In this document: positions 23,410 through 35,286 of the stretch, piece after piece
How positions within the stretch are numbered: position 1 is the first letter of the stretch
How the letters are laid out: each line of letters starts with the position of its first letter
Assembly (NCBI GenBank): GCA_022225965.2
Contig: JAKJXP020000044.1
Coordinates: 1-64,000, forward strand
From: Diatrype stigma
Taxonomy: Eukaryota; Ascomycota; Sordariomycetes; Xylariales; Diatrypaceae
DNA: 64,000 nt
Direction of reading: 5' to 3'
The notes under the pieces: generated by a model
The model's database searches: none
What the model was told of the DNA's origin: nothing
What the model saw: the letters and a program-made list of their open reading frames with translations, nothing else
Program-made: the position numbers and the translations under genes

Positions 23410-24074
23410 ATGGTATGTTGTAAACAGCTAAATGATTCATATTGAGGACTCCATTGACAATGTTTGCAGTCCGAGAAGGCCCAGAACCCCATGCGGGAGC
23501 TCCGCATCCAGAAGCTCGTCCTGAACATTTCGGTCGGCGAGTCTGGTGATAGACTGACCCGTGCCGCCAAGGTGCTGGAGCAGCTGAGCGGTCAGACTCC
23601 TGTCTACAGTACGTTTACACCTCATAACTTCTCTCGAAAACCCAATTTCCAGTTGCGACGCATCATGATGGCTAATCTTTTATTTTCACACCCACAGGCA
23701 AGGCCCGCTACACCGTCCGAACCTTCGGTATCCGACGTAACGAGAAGATCGCTGTCCACGTCACCGTCCGCGGCCCCAAGGCCGAGGAGATTCTCGAGCG
23801 TGGCCTCAAGGTCAAGGAGTACGAGCTGCGCAAGCGCAACTTCAGCGAGACGGGCAACTTCGGCTTCGGCATCAGCGAGCACATCGATCTCGGCATCAAG
23901 TACGACCCCGCGATCGGTATCTACGGCATGGACTTCTACTGCTGCATGACCCGCCCCGGTGAGCGCGTCAGCCGCCGCCGCCGCTGCAAGGGCAAGATCG
24001 GCACCAACCACAAGATCAACCGTGACGAGACCGTCAAGTGGTTCAAGCAGAGATTCGATGGCATTGTCCGATAA
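23410..24074 (+). CDS. rpl11: 60S ribosomal protein L11 (uL5)
   Basis: Large-subunit ribosomal protein that binds 5S rRNA and the central protuberance. Exons: 23410-23412 (the ATG alone), 23470-23608, 23698-24074, giving 172 residues, typical for the family. Landmarks are [65 protein letters not shown], and the end [16 protein letters not shown]. The first intron starts directly after the initiator codon, a layout common in fungal ribosomal protein genes. The second splits an AGC serine codon. Confidence 0.97.
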
Positions 24075-25374
24075 GCGTACCATCTATGTATGCGGGACTC
24101 TGTAAGGTTGGGGCAATGAAGGGCGAAAAACTGGCGTTGGCTGGATGGCATTGATTACCTAGGATGGACCTGTATCTACTGGTATATGGCGATTAATCGT
24201 CGTCATTTCTCCAGCTTGACTTGAATCAAGTCAGCTGTGAGCAGCGGCCTCAGAGACCGACCGGCGCACTGCCGGCTTCACTTCGATCATCCTAATAGTG
24301 ATCATGATTATGAATGAACTACATGACCCCATCTATCGCGTCTATTATGTTTACTCCTAGGAGCATTAGACACTTGAAGTATCAAGGTGAGGTTCTGCGC
24401 CAACTGCCACAAGCTAGAAGTGACCCATAAATATGTATCTGGGTACTGGAAGGAACTACCTACATGTAGTACGTGCCACAAGATTCATTCATTTGGTTAT
24501 CAACAGGGGAAGGTTAGCAATTGTCTAGGAATAGTACCTAATCACACATAGAAGTCGACTTAATTCGTCGTCATATCAGTGTCTGCATGTGTCTATACAT
24601 TGAATGTGCGGGCACATAGAGCCTTGGAAGTGGCTGAGCCAGTCTACGAGGTAGGTGTTTGACCCCTGGTCTTTTTGACAGAATATTGATCAGTACCACC
24701 AATTGATTTTCGCGGTGTCTCACATATAGTCGCCTTATGCTGGGTATGACCTTGAAGTGAAGGTAGGTACTAAGGAGGCAGGTAGTGATTGGCACCATGT
24801 TATGTCATGATCCAGGGGTGCGACTTCCCCTGGTGATACTGGGAGCTGAGGGAAGGAACCTCAATCGAATCAGATATATCGCAAAGGGTGCCGTCCTTCC
24901 TTCCTTCCATCTATACCTAGTATCGTCTTATCATTCCAAGGTTCTACTTGACGAAGTCCAAATTTACCCACCGTACCTATTCTCAAGTCTCTCAAGTTCA
25001 ACTCCCAGGGTGGCCCATCCTCTCAACTACCCACCCACTGACACTGAGTGCAATCTCGACACCTAGGCATTCGTATTTCACGACTTCATTCAGACCTTCA
25101 TTGTAATTCCCTCTTCACAGTGAAAGTTTGAGCCTGGTTCGATTAATGACATATTGTCGATGCATATTGGTCAAGCTCTTCTCTGGGAAACTCTTCTGCC
25201 TAGCCGTTCTTACTATTACTGTACCTGTTTTCAAGCCCCATTGCGATTCAGCAGTCAGTTTTATGGTAAGGATTCACCGTGAGCTTGCTAGCCAAGTAAA
25301 ATCATGCCACCGTCGTAGCATTAATCGTAACTGGGTAGAATCAAGGCTAACCTTCGAACTAGACTTGATCTACG
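24075..25374. other. Intergenic, no supported gene
   Basis: The 3' flank of uL5 and the promoter region of the next gene. No convincing coding or RNA signal. TACCTAGG occurs near 24157 and CACCTAGG near 25062. Confidence 0.6.
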
Positions 25375-28312
25375 ATGCCCCCTCGGCGGAAGATGTCGGA
25401 TAATGACGATAGCATTGACCGGGACCGGTTATCACCGTTCGGAGAACTAACTGATGATCCAATACATGCTTCATCACGGGCATCATCTGTTGTGCGAAAT
25501 ACTGGTGAGGTTATAAAACTTCGTATGCCCAGGACAGATCTATGCTGATACAGTGCCTCCAGGTACAGCTAGAGGCAGTCAGTCGGTTCTCAAAGAGCTC
25601 GAGGACCCATTCGTAGTTGATCAAAGGGACGAGATGCTGCCTGTGCCTTCTATTGCCGATGATAGTCCTGCACTTCTTCCATCGAGCTTGAGAAGAAAAT
25701 TGCCTACTCCTAGTGTAGCATCGAGACCCTCCGAAGTACCGGAATCGGAGGACTTCATCATGGATTTAACATCAGATGGAGAGGCTGAACCTGAATTCAA
25801 GCAGCCCAAGCAGTCCAAGAAACTCAGTCGTCCGGTTACAAGTGCACGGGAGGGTTATGTTGGGGGTTTGGAAAATGGCACTCAAACATCTGAGTACATA
25901 CCTGACGACTCAGATGGCTCAGATACAGACTATCAGCCTGAAAATACAAAGCAGCCAGCAAAGAAATCCTCCAAAGGCCCCTCTAAAAACGTCAACAACA
26001 CTACTATTCGAAAGCCTTCCCCAGCTAAAAAGTCATTGGCCAAGGCCCCTGCAGCAAAGGGCCTCAAAACTAGAAAGGATTCGGGACCAGGTGCAACTAG
26101 TTCCCGCCAGAATGCTAGCAAGAGAGAGAACCCCGTTGCGATGCAACCGCCTCCTGAGGTCGAAGCGAAGGGTTCGGAGCCTGTATCAACAGCATCTACT
26201 AACGAAGCTCAATCGTACCCACAGTCATCAACCCGGAACACCCGCACGCAAGTGTTACCAAAGAACATTGCTCCCTGGGCTCGACGCAGCAGCACAACAA
26301 ACGAACCAAAACCAAAACCCACTGTAAAAAGGGTGGCCAAGAAACCGTTCTTCCCCGTGTCACCACCCCAGAACCCCCCGCCAAATGCTGAAGCTATGGA
26401 TAATGCCTACGAAGTAAGAGCTAACAGCCCTGAGCCACCGACGAAGGACTTGCCAGCGCGATCACAGGCCTCTAAGAGTACAACGACTTCCAAAACTACT
26501 AACAAGAAAAAGGTAGCACCTAAAAAGGCTCCATTGAAGAAGACCGCAACGCAGAACATAGTCAAAGTAGAACCTGCCAAAGTTAGCCCAAACAAAGCCC
26601 CAGAGACCGAAGTCACAACCTCCGTTGGACCAAATTCGAAGAAGAAAAGGAGTCCTGTTCAGTATGGCTTGAAATCTAGGGCATCCAGGCGAACCGCCAT
26701 TGCACAGGTAATGGATGGTGCAGATGAAGGCCTAGCTCAGAGTAGCTCGCCTGGAAAACGTCGTATGGGGCGTGAGCCTATAGAGAAGGAGCGAAGTCAG
26801 GGACCGCCTCCTGCTAAGTTAGATGGGCCATCTATGAGTGAGAGTGACAAAAATCTCGAACCCGATACCAGAGACGATGGAAACCCACCACCGCCATTTA
26901 TCGAGGATACACAGCCACTTGACGACGTGATGTTCGATGCTCCTGACCTCGGAAACGACATGATCGGGATTGACAGCACTTTACCCATTGAGATATCTTC
27001 GGACTCGGCATCCGACACTACTAACTCAAAAGAGTCCACTCCAGAGGATCACTTGAAGATGGAGGGGGTTCTCAAACCAGAACCGACTCGCAGTCATCCT
27101 CCGGTGACCGTTCCTATCGACATACAGCATGTAAAAAACATTCAATCTAAGAGCTCTTCGGACAATGTAGATGACGGCCTACAGACGGTCCAACTAAACG
27201 TTGATCAAGTAGCCCACGGAGAGTCAAATTGTTTAGCCGCAGAAACCCCTGTTGACCAAATGCAGCGTAAAAGACAGATGGTCGAAGTTGACAAGGTCGA
27301 CACGAAGCGGGCGAAAACTGGCACATCGAGCAAGCCGTTGCCCCAGAAGACCATCGCCAAACCTGTATTAGATACATCATCTAATGAACATGCATCCTCC
27401 AACTCACGGCACATTCGCCCGGCCCCTTCCCCGCGTGAAAGTTCGGCAGACTATGTCGAAGAGGTCTGCAATCTCATAGACCCCAAGACAATGCAACCCG
27501 TACTCGATCATCAAGATATTGGGAAAAGAAGCGAACTGTTCACTATTCACGAAGATCTCCCCGAAGAAGGAAGAGATCCATCGTCTAGGATTACAGATGG
27601 ACTTTTTATTAAACAGAGGAAGACCGAAGTTCCTCTTCCTCGAGTGGCACGTTCCAGAGCCACATCTTCGCTAAACAAGAGCCTGGGGAGCCCGATTCGG
27701 ACCCAAGCTCGAAACTACAACCCGACGCCAGCCTTTAAAGAAAAGGCGCCGTCGATGATGACCCCTCTGCCGGATATTTTGCACCTCCCCATCAATGGCC
27801 GTGTGGTCCCTCAAGAACCTAGCGCATTGTCAGCAGCAGCCCATGCAACCACTGCACGAAATATATCAACGACTGCTCCCCGACCAAGAGACCGACAAGA
27901 AAAGGCAACAGGAGCCGATAGGCTCGCTAGTACTTTGTACAATGTTGTAGATGTAAGTACTAGACATGACTAAAGCTTTCGAACCTGCCGTTGACATCAA
28001 GCATAGAACATTGTGGGCCAGCTAGAAAGAAAGCAGACTGCAGTCGAAAATGTTGTTGCGGAGTACACATACAATGTTAGGGAGGCTATGTCTCAACTGC
28101 AAGAGGTGCATCATCGAGAGCTAGAGAACATAGCCCACCACTATGAACAAGACCGCTTAGGCCTTGTGAAAGACTATGAGAGACTCTCTCATAGTATCAA
28201 GTCTTTGCGGACCGCAGAGTCATCAAAAGATGAGACACAGACTTATGACGAATGGCGACGACATCTCAACCAACGCTTGCAGGAAGCCAAGAACAAATTG
28301 CTAAAGTCATGA
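25375..28312 (+). CDS. Large disordered protein, C-terminal coiled coil
   Basis: Exons 25375-25504, 25554-27952 and 28007-28312 join to 944 residues. Intron 1 splits a GTG valine codon. Intron 2 lies between GAT and AAC. Residues about 45-840 are low-complexity and rich in Ser, Pro, Lys and Thr, with many KK and KKAP basic patches suggesting a nuclear, possibly chromatin-linked protein. Two stretches look like SUMO-interacting motifs: IMDLTSDGE near 112-120 and PIEISSDS near 521-528. The last 100 residues form a heptad-rich helix (VENVVAEYTYNVREAM, ELENIAHHYEQDRL, KDYERLSHSIKSL). I do not recognise the family. The layout resembles fast-evolving meiotic-axis, kinetochore or SUMO-pathway scaffolds, but that is only a comparison of architecture. 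An internal Met at residue 7 is an alternative start. Confidence 0.8.
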
Positions 28313-29048
28313 AATGGAGACATAAGCCAACAGGAGGACACGCATTGCACTAAATGCACTAATGATATATTGCAGGAACATTTACAGGAAAGGATGGTGT
28401 TGTACTGGTGATGGTGAGGAGTACAATTTCAGTAGTGGAGCTGCAAGATGATGCTTGCCGAAATTTGCTGGAAAAGATGCCAGCCGGTTTGCGAATGTGC
28501 GTGTATCATTGCTGGTTATCTGCTAGTCTGATGCGCCGTGGTTTCAGTAACATGTGCGCCGGTGTCATGAATGCCTAATATATGTAAGTAGCTAGGTCAA
28601 GATAAGCGGACTCGTTCTGATATTCCGCGCTCTTATCGATGTAATTACTTCGTATATCTTCTAAGTATTTCAACTTGAGCTGAAATTGTACCTAAAACCA
28701 ATTTAAACTACAATTGCTTCAATGATGAATATTTACTTGATAAGTATAATTGGGGCAGACGTGTGTGGATTGCTGGAGCTTTCCGTTTGGATAGGGGGGA
28801 ACTGATACCTCATCCAATCCCAAGGCTCTTTTCAATATTAGTCCTAGACCTATCACCTGCTTGCATAACTGTAACTGCACTCTTCCGCATTATGAAGAAA
28901 AAATATATTCCATGACCCCCCAGACGCGACTCGTTCGCTATTGATATTGAAACCACTACGGTGCATTCCCCTATTCTTATAGCACCCTTACTAAACCCTG
29001 ACCAACCCAAGACTGGAAGTGGTCATCAAGGGCAGATTTAGGCAATGT
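28313..29048. other. Intergenic between convergent genes
   Basis: The 3' flanks of two converging genes, fairly AT-rich. I see nothing else. Confidence 0.6.
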
Positions 29049-29581
29049 TCACTTCTTGCTGGACGACTTCTTATGGCCCCGGGAATTGCTACTAGAATCA
29101 TGACTTTTGTGTCCACGGCTCTTGTGAGCCTGATCCTTATAGTCATGGGCCTTCTGGTAGTCACTGGAATGGGGCTTCTTGGCGTTGTCGCTGTGCTCCT
29201 TGGGGTCCGTGGGACCCTGGCTTGTCGAGCCTTGAGTAGCTATAGATGAAGCTGAGTATCCAGGAATAGGCGAGTTATAGTAGCTTCGTTCAGTCACCGT
29301 AACCTCTCCAACAGCATCGTACGGCCCGTATAAGACTTGATCCCGCATCCAATAGTCGGCGCGGTTGTTCGGGTTGTAAACTACTATATTTTGTCCCTCC
29401 CCTGATCGGGCCTGGCCTTGGCTGGCTCTCGTGACAGTGACGTTGGAAGACTCGGAGCTTGGTCCGGAATGACCGGAATTCTCTAACTTGAGGTCAATGT
29501 GTGCATGTGAGACTATATAGGTTATAAACACATACTCTTGGAGCTGACCCTGGAACTAAATTGTGTTGTTTTAGAAGACAT
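29049..29581 (-). CDS. Small basic hypothetical protein
   Basis: Two exons (29581-29536 and 29482-29049) join to 159 residues. The 53-nt intron starts GTATGT and ends TTAG, and the join (SSKK then NSGHSG) keeps composition continuous. A central section (VVYNPNNRADYWMRDQV then YGPYDAVGEVTVTE) looks ordered. The C-terminal third is a run of His, Lys, Ser and Asp ending SSSKK, disordered and strongly basic. I do not recognise the family. An alternative is translation straight through from an ATG within the intron at about 29531, which gives a different N-terminus. Confidence 0.6.
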
Positions 29582-32289
29582 GGTGACTGATATGGCTGAC
29601 TAGGAGCGAAGTGTTAGAGAGGCAAGCGGCGCAGATCCCAATGGATTCTTGAACTCATGTAGGTTGTGTTTCCGAAAATAAATAAACTGTTGATTTCTGT
29701 TGCGTGGAAGCTCTTGGTCAGGATAACCCACATTGCGGAAAGGGGCTTCTCTTATAGACCGCAAAATGTGTTATATCTGCGCTACAACGATAATGCAGCG
29801 AATTTGTATCCATATTACACCCAAGCCGGCCGACATTGTGAAATCGGCAACATCAACAGAGAATAAACACTTGCGCAGCCACATCAGACCACAAACCCTT
29901 CAGAGCGGGAGGTTGCATACAATGATTGTAAGGTGTCGATGGAGATACAGAGCCACACTGCACTTTTCAGTGAGTATCCCTTGGCCTTGCACCTTACGGA
30001 CCAGTCACTGTACACAATGCAGAATCCTCATCCAACATCATTGGTCACCGCTCGGCTACCGTAGCTAGGGGAACATTAGCAGTGTCTGTAGCTTCGTTAC
30101 ATAGCCGGGTCGACTGAGTCTGCTAACTCTTCTCGGCAGATGTACTGATAGCGAGACCGACACTTGGCGAGAAACTTGGGCTCACGAGAAACTTGCTTAC
30201 ATATTGACACCGTGACGTTATGGACCAAGTAAGAAAAACTAACCATCACGGTTCTCGATCTATATGATGTGACCTAGAATTACTATACTCAACTAGGAGC
30301 ACGTACACCTGCGAGGAGGTAATACTGGAAGACACTATGAGATCCTGATATCCCACACAGTACATACAAACCTGGCTGGATTCATAAGCAGATTAAAGGA
30401 ATATGACTTTGGCCAATCACTTTGAGAGGGCGGGAGACCGGTTTGGCGGAACATCGGTGAGTATACATTTTGTTTCTACCCGACCTCGGCTGTGACACGC
30501 AACACAAATATATAGCTAGTATACGTTACACGACCCCTTGAAGAACTTCCCTTTTGAAGAAATCGCCAACTGTAGCGGTGCCCAAAGGTTCGTTATCTTC
30601 AAGTCTCTTGCATAATATTTGCCCAAATACGGGCATCCAGAAGACCGATCACGGCCCGATCGATGTTGATATTGCTCTCTATATGCGACAATGTGCTTAG
30701 ACGGGTAGCTACATTTTCAGCTGGGATGATGAACGAGGATATGGGACTTGTAGGCACCCCAGGGATGCATGAGGTTGCCTTACCAATCTCTTATTGCTCC
30801 CCAGTCGCTGAATAGGTTGGTGCGCATTCCCATATGACAGGCTTGAATACCTGTTTGACATGGACCGTAAGCGCGATTCCCCCGATATAGAGAAAAGGAG
30901 AGGGTCATATGACGCGCTCGTACTACGCCCAGGTGGCTGCATGATCTCGCGCGGCTAGTTGCATAAGCCAGAACTCGATGGGATATGCGTCTTGCCTACT
31001 ACGATTCGACAGATCACAAAAGCACCGATCATGGGTTACATATTTCCCCCGACTCATGCTTGACAGCTACTCCCTATCATTGGGCTATCGGAAGCTAACA
31101 GTTCTTGAACCTTCCAGATATCTAGACAACCACATTGATACGGTTGATCTACGTCTAGTCGCTGTAAGGGAAAGGACGAAGTATCATCCTTCATCACATC
31201 TATCCGAGACGAGTAGAAATGACGACAACTCATCGTTGATGGACACGAAGGATCATACCATTCTCCTCATATCCAATTCGGATCCTTCAGAAACTTCCAC
31301 CGGCCACTACGTAGACAGGTTCACCGGCTATGCTCTATCCATCACGAGCAACTACCATTGCTAAAGTGAAGTAGTCGATCGTATAATAGGACCAACTTCA
31401 TAGCACTGTAATTTGACAGTTATGTGTACCTTCTAGATAAAGACAACTAGGCTATTGATCGCATAACCTTGCCTCGACCTTATCTCGATGTCACAATGTA
31501 TCCATGTGTACAAGAAACTTCTACACCGCCAAACGTCGATCTTTCTAGAAACACCAACGTGGCGCTTCATACCAGACGCCTTTCTCAGATGCGCCACTCG
31601 GCACGCGAGAAAGACTCGTTATCGTTTCGTGGATGGGTCACGGCATATGCAAGGAACCTTTATATGGACTCGTTGTAACGCCTCTTTATCCCATATTGTG
31701 TCGGCTATACTACCACGCTACGTACAACGTCGTTACTCCAGCAGATATGGTGACCAAACGGCTAAGTGGGAGTAAACACCTCGGAACACGCCTCCTAACC
31801 TAACATCCCCAAGACAGGCGCAAATAGTTGCCTCGGGCATTTGATTCTAAGACACTGTCAAGACGAAAATGGTTTCACGGCAGTACCTGGGACTATGGTT
31901 ACCGGAGCGGTTAATCATATCAACCGTGACACGCCCAAGAAATGCGAATCCGAAGGGTTTTTGGTCCTGTTATCGGGATGTTCAACAAGCCGCCAAGGAA
32001 CGTCGTCAGCGAGGGGACTTGGCGGATATCGTGCCGAGGAGATTTGATTCTATATGAATCTCACATGCAGCTCGGAACTGGGCCGTCAGTTGCATTTCCC
32101 GGTGAAGGCCAGCCTAACAGGCCAACAGTGTACACTTATCAAATAGCATATTGAACCACATGCCTATGAACCCTAATACACACCGGAGAGTAACGGGATG
32201 TGCTCTTAACCGCTCAATCACAAGCGAACAGACCCAGGGTGATGAAGTTGATCGTATCGTTTCTAATAGATCGCATTACTTATGGTCAA
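29582..32289. other. Intergenic, no supported gene
   Basis: About 2.7 kb with many short overlapping frames on the plus strand (notably 30978-31364 and 31469-32157), none with a recognisable motif and none joined by convincing splice sites. It could be an old mobile-element or pseudogene remnant. I see no terminal repeats. Confidence 0.45.
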
Positions 32290-34443
32290 TCACTGTTTCT
32301 CTGATCGTTCCAAGGCAGAAGTCTCAAGACTTTCAAAACCCTCTGTCTGGTACTCTATGGGGACGACCCCTAGCTTCTCCGCCTCCTTAGGGGTAAAGGT
32401 CCCATAGATATCGACCTCGTCGTATTCGCCCAGATTTCCCACGGGAAAGAGCTTGTTAAGAGCGTAGAAGATGATACCACCGGTGAAGAAACCTTTGGGG
32501 GTGCTCAGTTTGAATCATGCACTGCTGGCCAATAGCGTAGACTTACCTATAAAGAATGACATGTAGTTCACCTGGTAAAGGCCCCTATGAGCTCCTGGGT
32601 CCTGTCGCACCGTGACCACTAGTCCACCAATCGTCGGTGCCCACCCGCAGACCCAAGAGGGAAAGGCACGCCAGTTAATCCCATGCCAGTACCAGTAGAT
32701 AGTGTCGTTCGTTCGATAGAGGTGGCTCAGGCGGACTTGGCGACCTCGTACGAGGTAGAAGTCCGCCGCCATGAGCCCAATGACCGGCGACAGGAAGACG
32801 GAGAACGAGCTGAGAACCTGGACGAATGTACTCGCCCGATTTATCAGCTGCCACGGCTGGATGATCCAGGCTGCGACGAAGGTGATGATCGCTCCTCGCC
32901 GGATGTTGATGTAGTGGGGCACGAGACCGGCGAGGTCGATGCCTCCGGCGATGACATTCCCGCACATATTTTCGAACAAGCTCGCCAGCGCGAAGCCGAA
33001 AGCGAGGAAGAAGACCCCTACGCGCGCGGCTCGCGTGCCCTCCCCGTTGTCGATCATGGCGAGGAGGAGGTCGGGCGGGTTCCAATACACCTGCCCGTAG
33101 ATGACCTGGGCGGCGCTGGTGGTGACCAGGCCGACGAAGCTGACCAGGGTCCCGACGACCCAGCCGCACGAGACCGAGCCCACCACGTACGACCGCCAGC
33201 CCTTCGCGTAGCGGGAGAAGTCGCTCCCGTTCGAGATCCCGGCCGTGATGCCCGCGATGGCCTGGTTGACGCCGCCCATCATCAGCCAGGAGGCGCTCCA
33301 CCGCGAGCCCGCCGGGATGGCGACGCCGGTGTGCAGGAGCGGGCCGACGCCGCCGGCCGCCGCCAGCGACCACACCATCATGACGAGCATGCCCGCGCCG
33401 CACCAGACGCTGGTGACGAGGAACGGGATCCGGAACCGCTCGGGGGGCAGCCAGAGGAAGGGCACGGACACGAACCAGAACACGACAAAGCCGACGAACT
33501 CGCCGCCCGTCGTCACCAGCCGCAGGCCCGCGGGCAGGAAGTCGTTGTCGCCGCTCATCGTCGTCGCGTAGCGGGGCCAGATGGCCGTCAGGCACACGGC
33601 CACCTGCCGTCCGCCATTCCAGCACTTTATCCAACGCTCGGAGTCAGTAAACTACCATTCTTAATATGTCTCGGAAGCTTGCAGCACTGTCTTGCGAGTG
33701 GGAACCCAGTATATTGGTATTGCCAAAGACAGGGAGCTCTCGAGGCAAGGCCAAACGTGGCATAAAGAGCTCAGAGAGGTTTATTTACCTGCATCGCATT
33801 CCAGAGGAAGTTCAGTAGCACCCGCAGCGCCAGCGGCAGGTAGCTGCCGCGCAGGCCCCACGTGAACCGGTTCTGGATGGTGAAGCCGATGTGCCACTTC
33901 AGGCCGCACCAGGCCACCAGCGTCGAGAAGCCCACGATCAGCAGGTTCGCTACTACGATGACTGCCATCGACTGGCTGACCGACAGGCCCTGGGCTGCAA
34001 AAGGAGAAGAAGAGGAGGTTCCCGGCTGCGGTCAGCGACTACTACATTTATACAACGTTATACCTGCCTTTGATAGTAGGTTCACCACACGAGCTGGTAA
34101 CACCACATATTTCACGAAGCGGGGTATCGTACTCAGAAACGTGCTGGGGATCTGCCAGTTGGTGATGTTCAGCGAGGCGATCGTCCAGAAACCAAAGAAA
34201 TGGAACCAGCCTAGTAATCATGATAGTCTCGCCGTTAGTCCAATTGCACCTTATGCGCCCTCGTAAGAGTACGGCGAACGGGTGGGAGGTTGTTGCACAC
34301 TCACCCCATGTTCGCCGGTGTGGAGGCAGCGGGATCAAGTCCCGGTTCGACCAGCGATCCGTCTGCTCGTGTTGGTCCGCATCGCCATGTAAGCGCGCCT
34401 TCTCCTGGATCGCGTTCAGGCGATATCGAAAGCCGGATGCCAT
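32290..34443 (-). CDS. NCS1 family permease (nucleobase/hydantoin type)
   Basis: Plasma-membrane proton or cation symporter of the NCS1 family, which moves uracil, cytosine, allantoin, purines, thiamine or hydantoins. Exons (minus): 34443-34305, 34210-34133, 33994-33789, 33624-32547, 32492-32290, giving 567 residues, the usual length. A hydrophilic 45-residue N-terminus precedes about twelve hydrophobic spans. Family signatures are NRFTWGLRGSYLP, WNAMQCWNGGRQ (substrate-site region), GISNGSDFSRYAKG and DLAGLVPHYINIRRG. The C-terminal cytosolic tail (DEVDIYGTFTPKEAEKLGV) is typical of fungal Fur-type members. The acceptor at 33625 (AAAG before TGC) is chosen over one 12 bases upstream because of the CTGAC branch site and family fit. 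The gene is divergent from the hydantoinase fusion gene with 843 bp between starts. Exact substrate cannot be read from sequence. Confidence 0.92.
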
Positions 34444-35286
34444 TGTTTCAAATTATGCTTTCCGACCATTCGTGTTGTTGCCTAAGTACACATTCGAGCC
34501 CAGTAAAGGAGAGCATTGGATCATATTGTTTCCACGCATATCTATACATAATATGACAAGCTGCGATGCCTCGGCTCCCCGCCCTGCGGCACCGAGACAC
34601 AGATTGAGGGGTCGTAAGAGAGAGAGAGATAAGGCATGTCGCACCAATACTTGCCAAACCACTGACCAGACTCCAGAGCTCTTACTTCCCACGCCGACAG
34701 CTGAATGCCGTGGTACAAGTCGATTGTTAGGTAACATCGGAGGGATGGCCCGTGGTTGCTTATCGAGCCATATATATAGATAAGGAATAGGAGTATAATG
34801 AGAAGCGTTGGTGTCCGTGCCGCCCCCTTTCCCTGAGATAAGGCAAGATAAGATATCTCGGGGGTGATATGGCTGACTTGCATTGCTATAGTTATGCAGA
34901 TTTGACTAACCTTAAATTGGTGGAGATTTTGTCGATCGTTTCGTCGATCGACTTGTTTATCTGATCCGAGGAGATCCGCTGATAATCGTAACTGTGGACC
35001 TCGCTCCTCCGATGTCTTGGCCGATTACGGCCGGAATATACGGCCGAGTATCCAGATATTCCGATGTTACCCATCGTGGGGTCGGCATTCTTAAGCGTTA
35101 ACTACAGCTTTTGTCTTAACACCTACCTAGGTAGTTTCATGTGCTTAATGTCATAGTGGAAGCCGAGTGTTCAAGGCCTCAGATCGCAGATTCGAAATTC
35201 ATCTGGAAATAACACTAATACCGCACACACCGAAAACGAATCTATACTAAATCTAGCTGGCTGAACCAGAGGTATTGGTGCGCACA
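34444..35286. promoter_or_regulatory. Shared divergent promoter, permease/hydantoinase
   Basis: The only space between the two divergent starts. It carries the GATA-site cluster listed separately, and a TACCTAGGTAG word near 35126. No other gene is present. Confidence 0.7.
34627..34985. promoter_or_regulatory. Cluster of seven GATA-factor sites
   Basis: HGATAR sites, the consensus for the nitrogen regulators AreA/NIT2, occur at 34627 (AGATAAG), 34759 (CTTATCG, reverse), 34778 (AGATAAG), 34836 (AGATAAG), 34846 (AGATAAG), 34957 (TTATCT, reverse) and 34980 (TGATAA). Two copies lie 10 bases apart, the close pairing favoured by NIT2. About one site would be expected by chance in this length. This suggests nitrogen-metabolite control of both flanking genes. 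Confidence 0.65.

Noticed and set aside
29582..32289. Possible RIP-mutated transposon
   Set aside because: Base composition is not strongly AT-shifted and no terminal repeats or transposase/reverse-transcriptase motifs can be seen.
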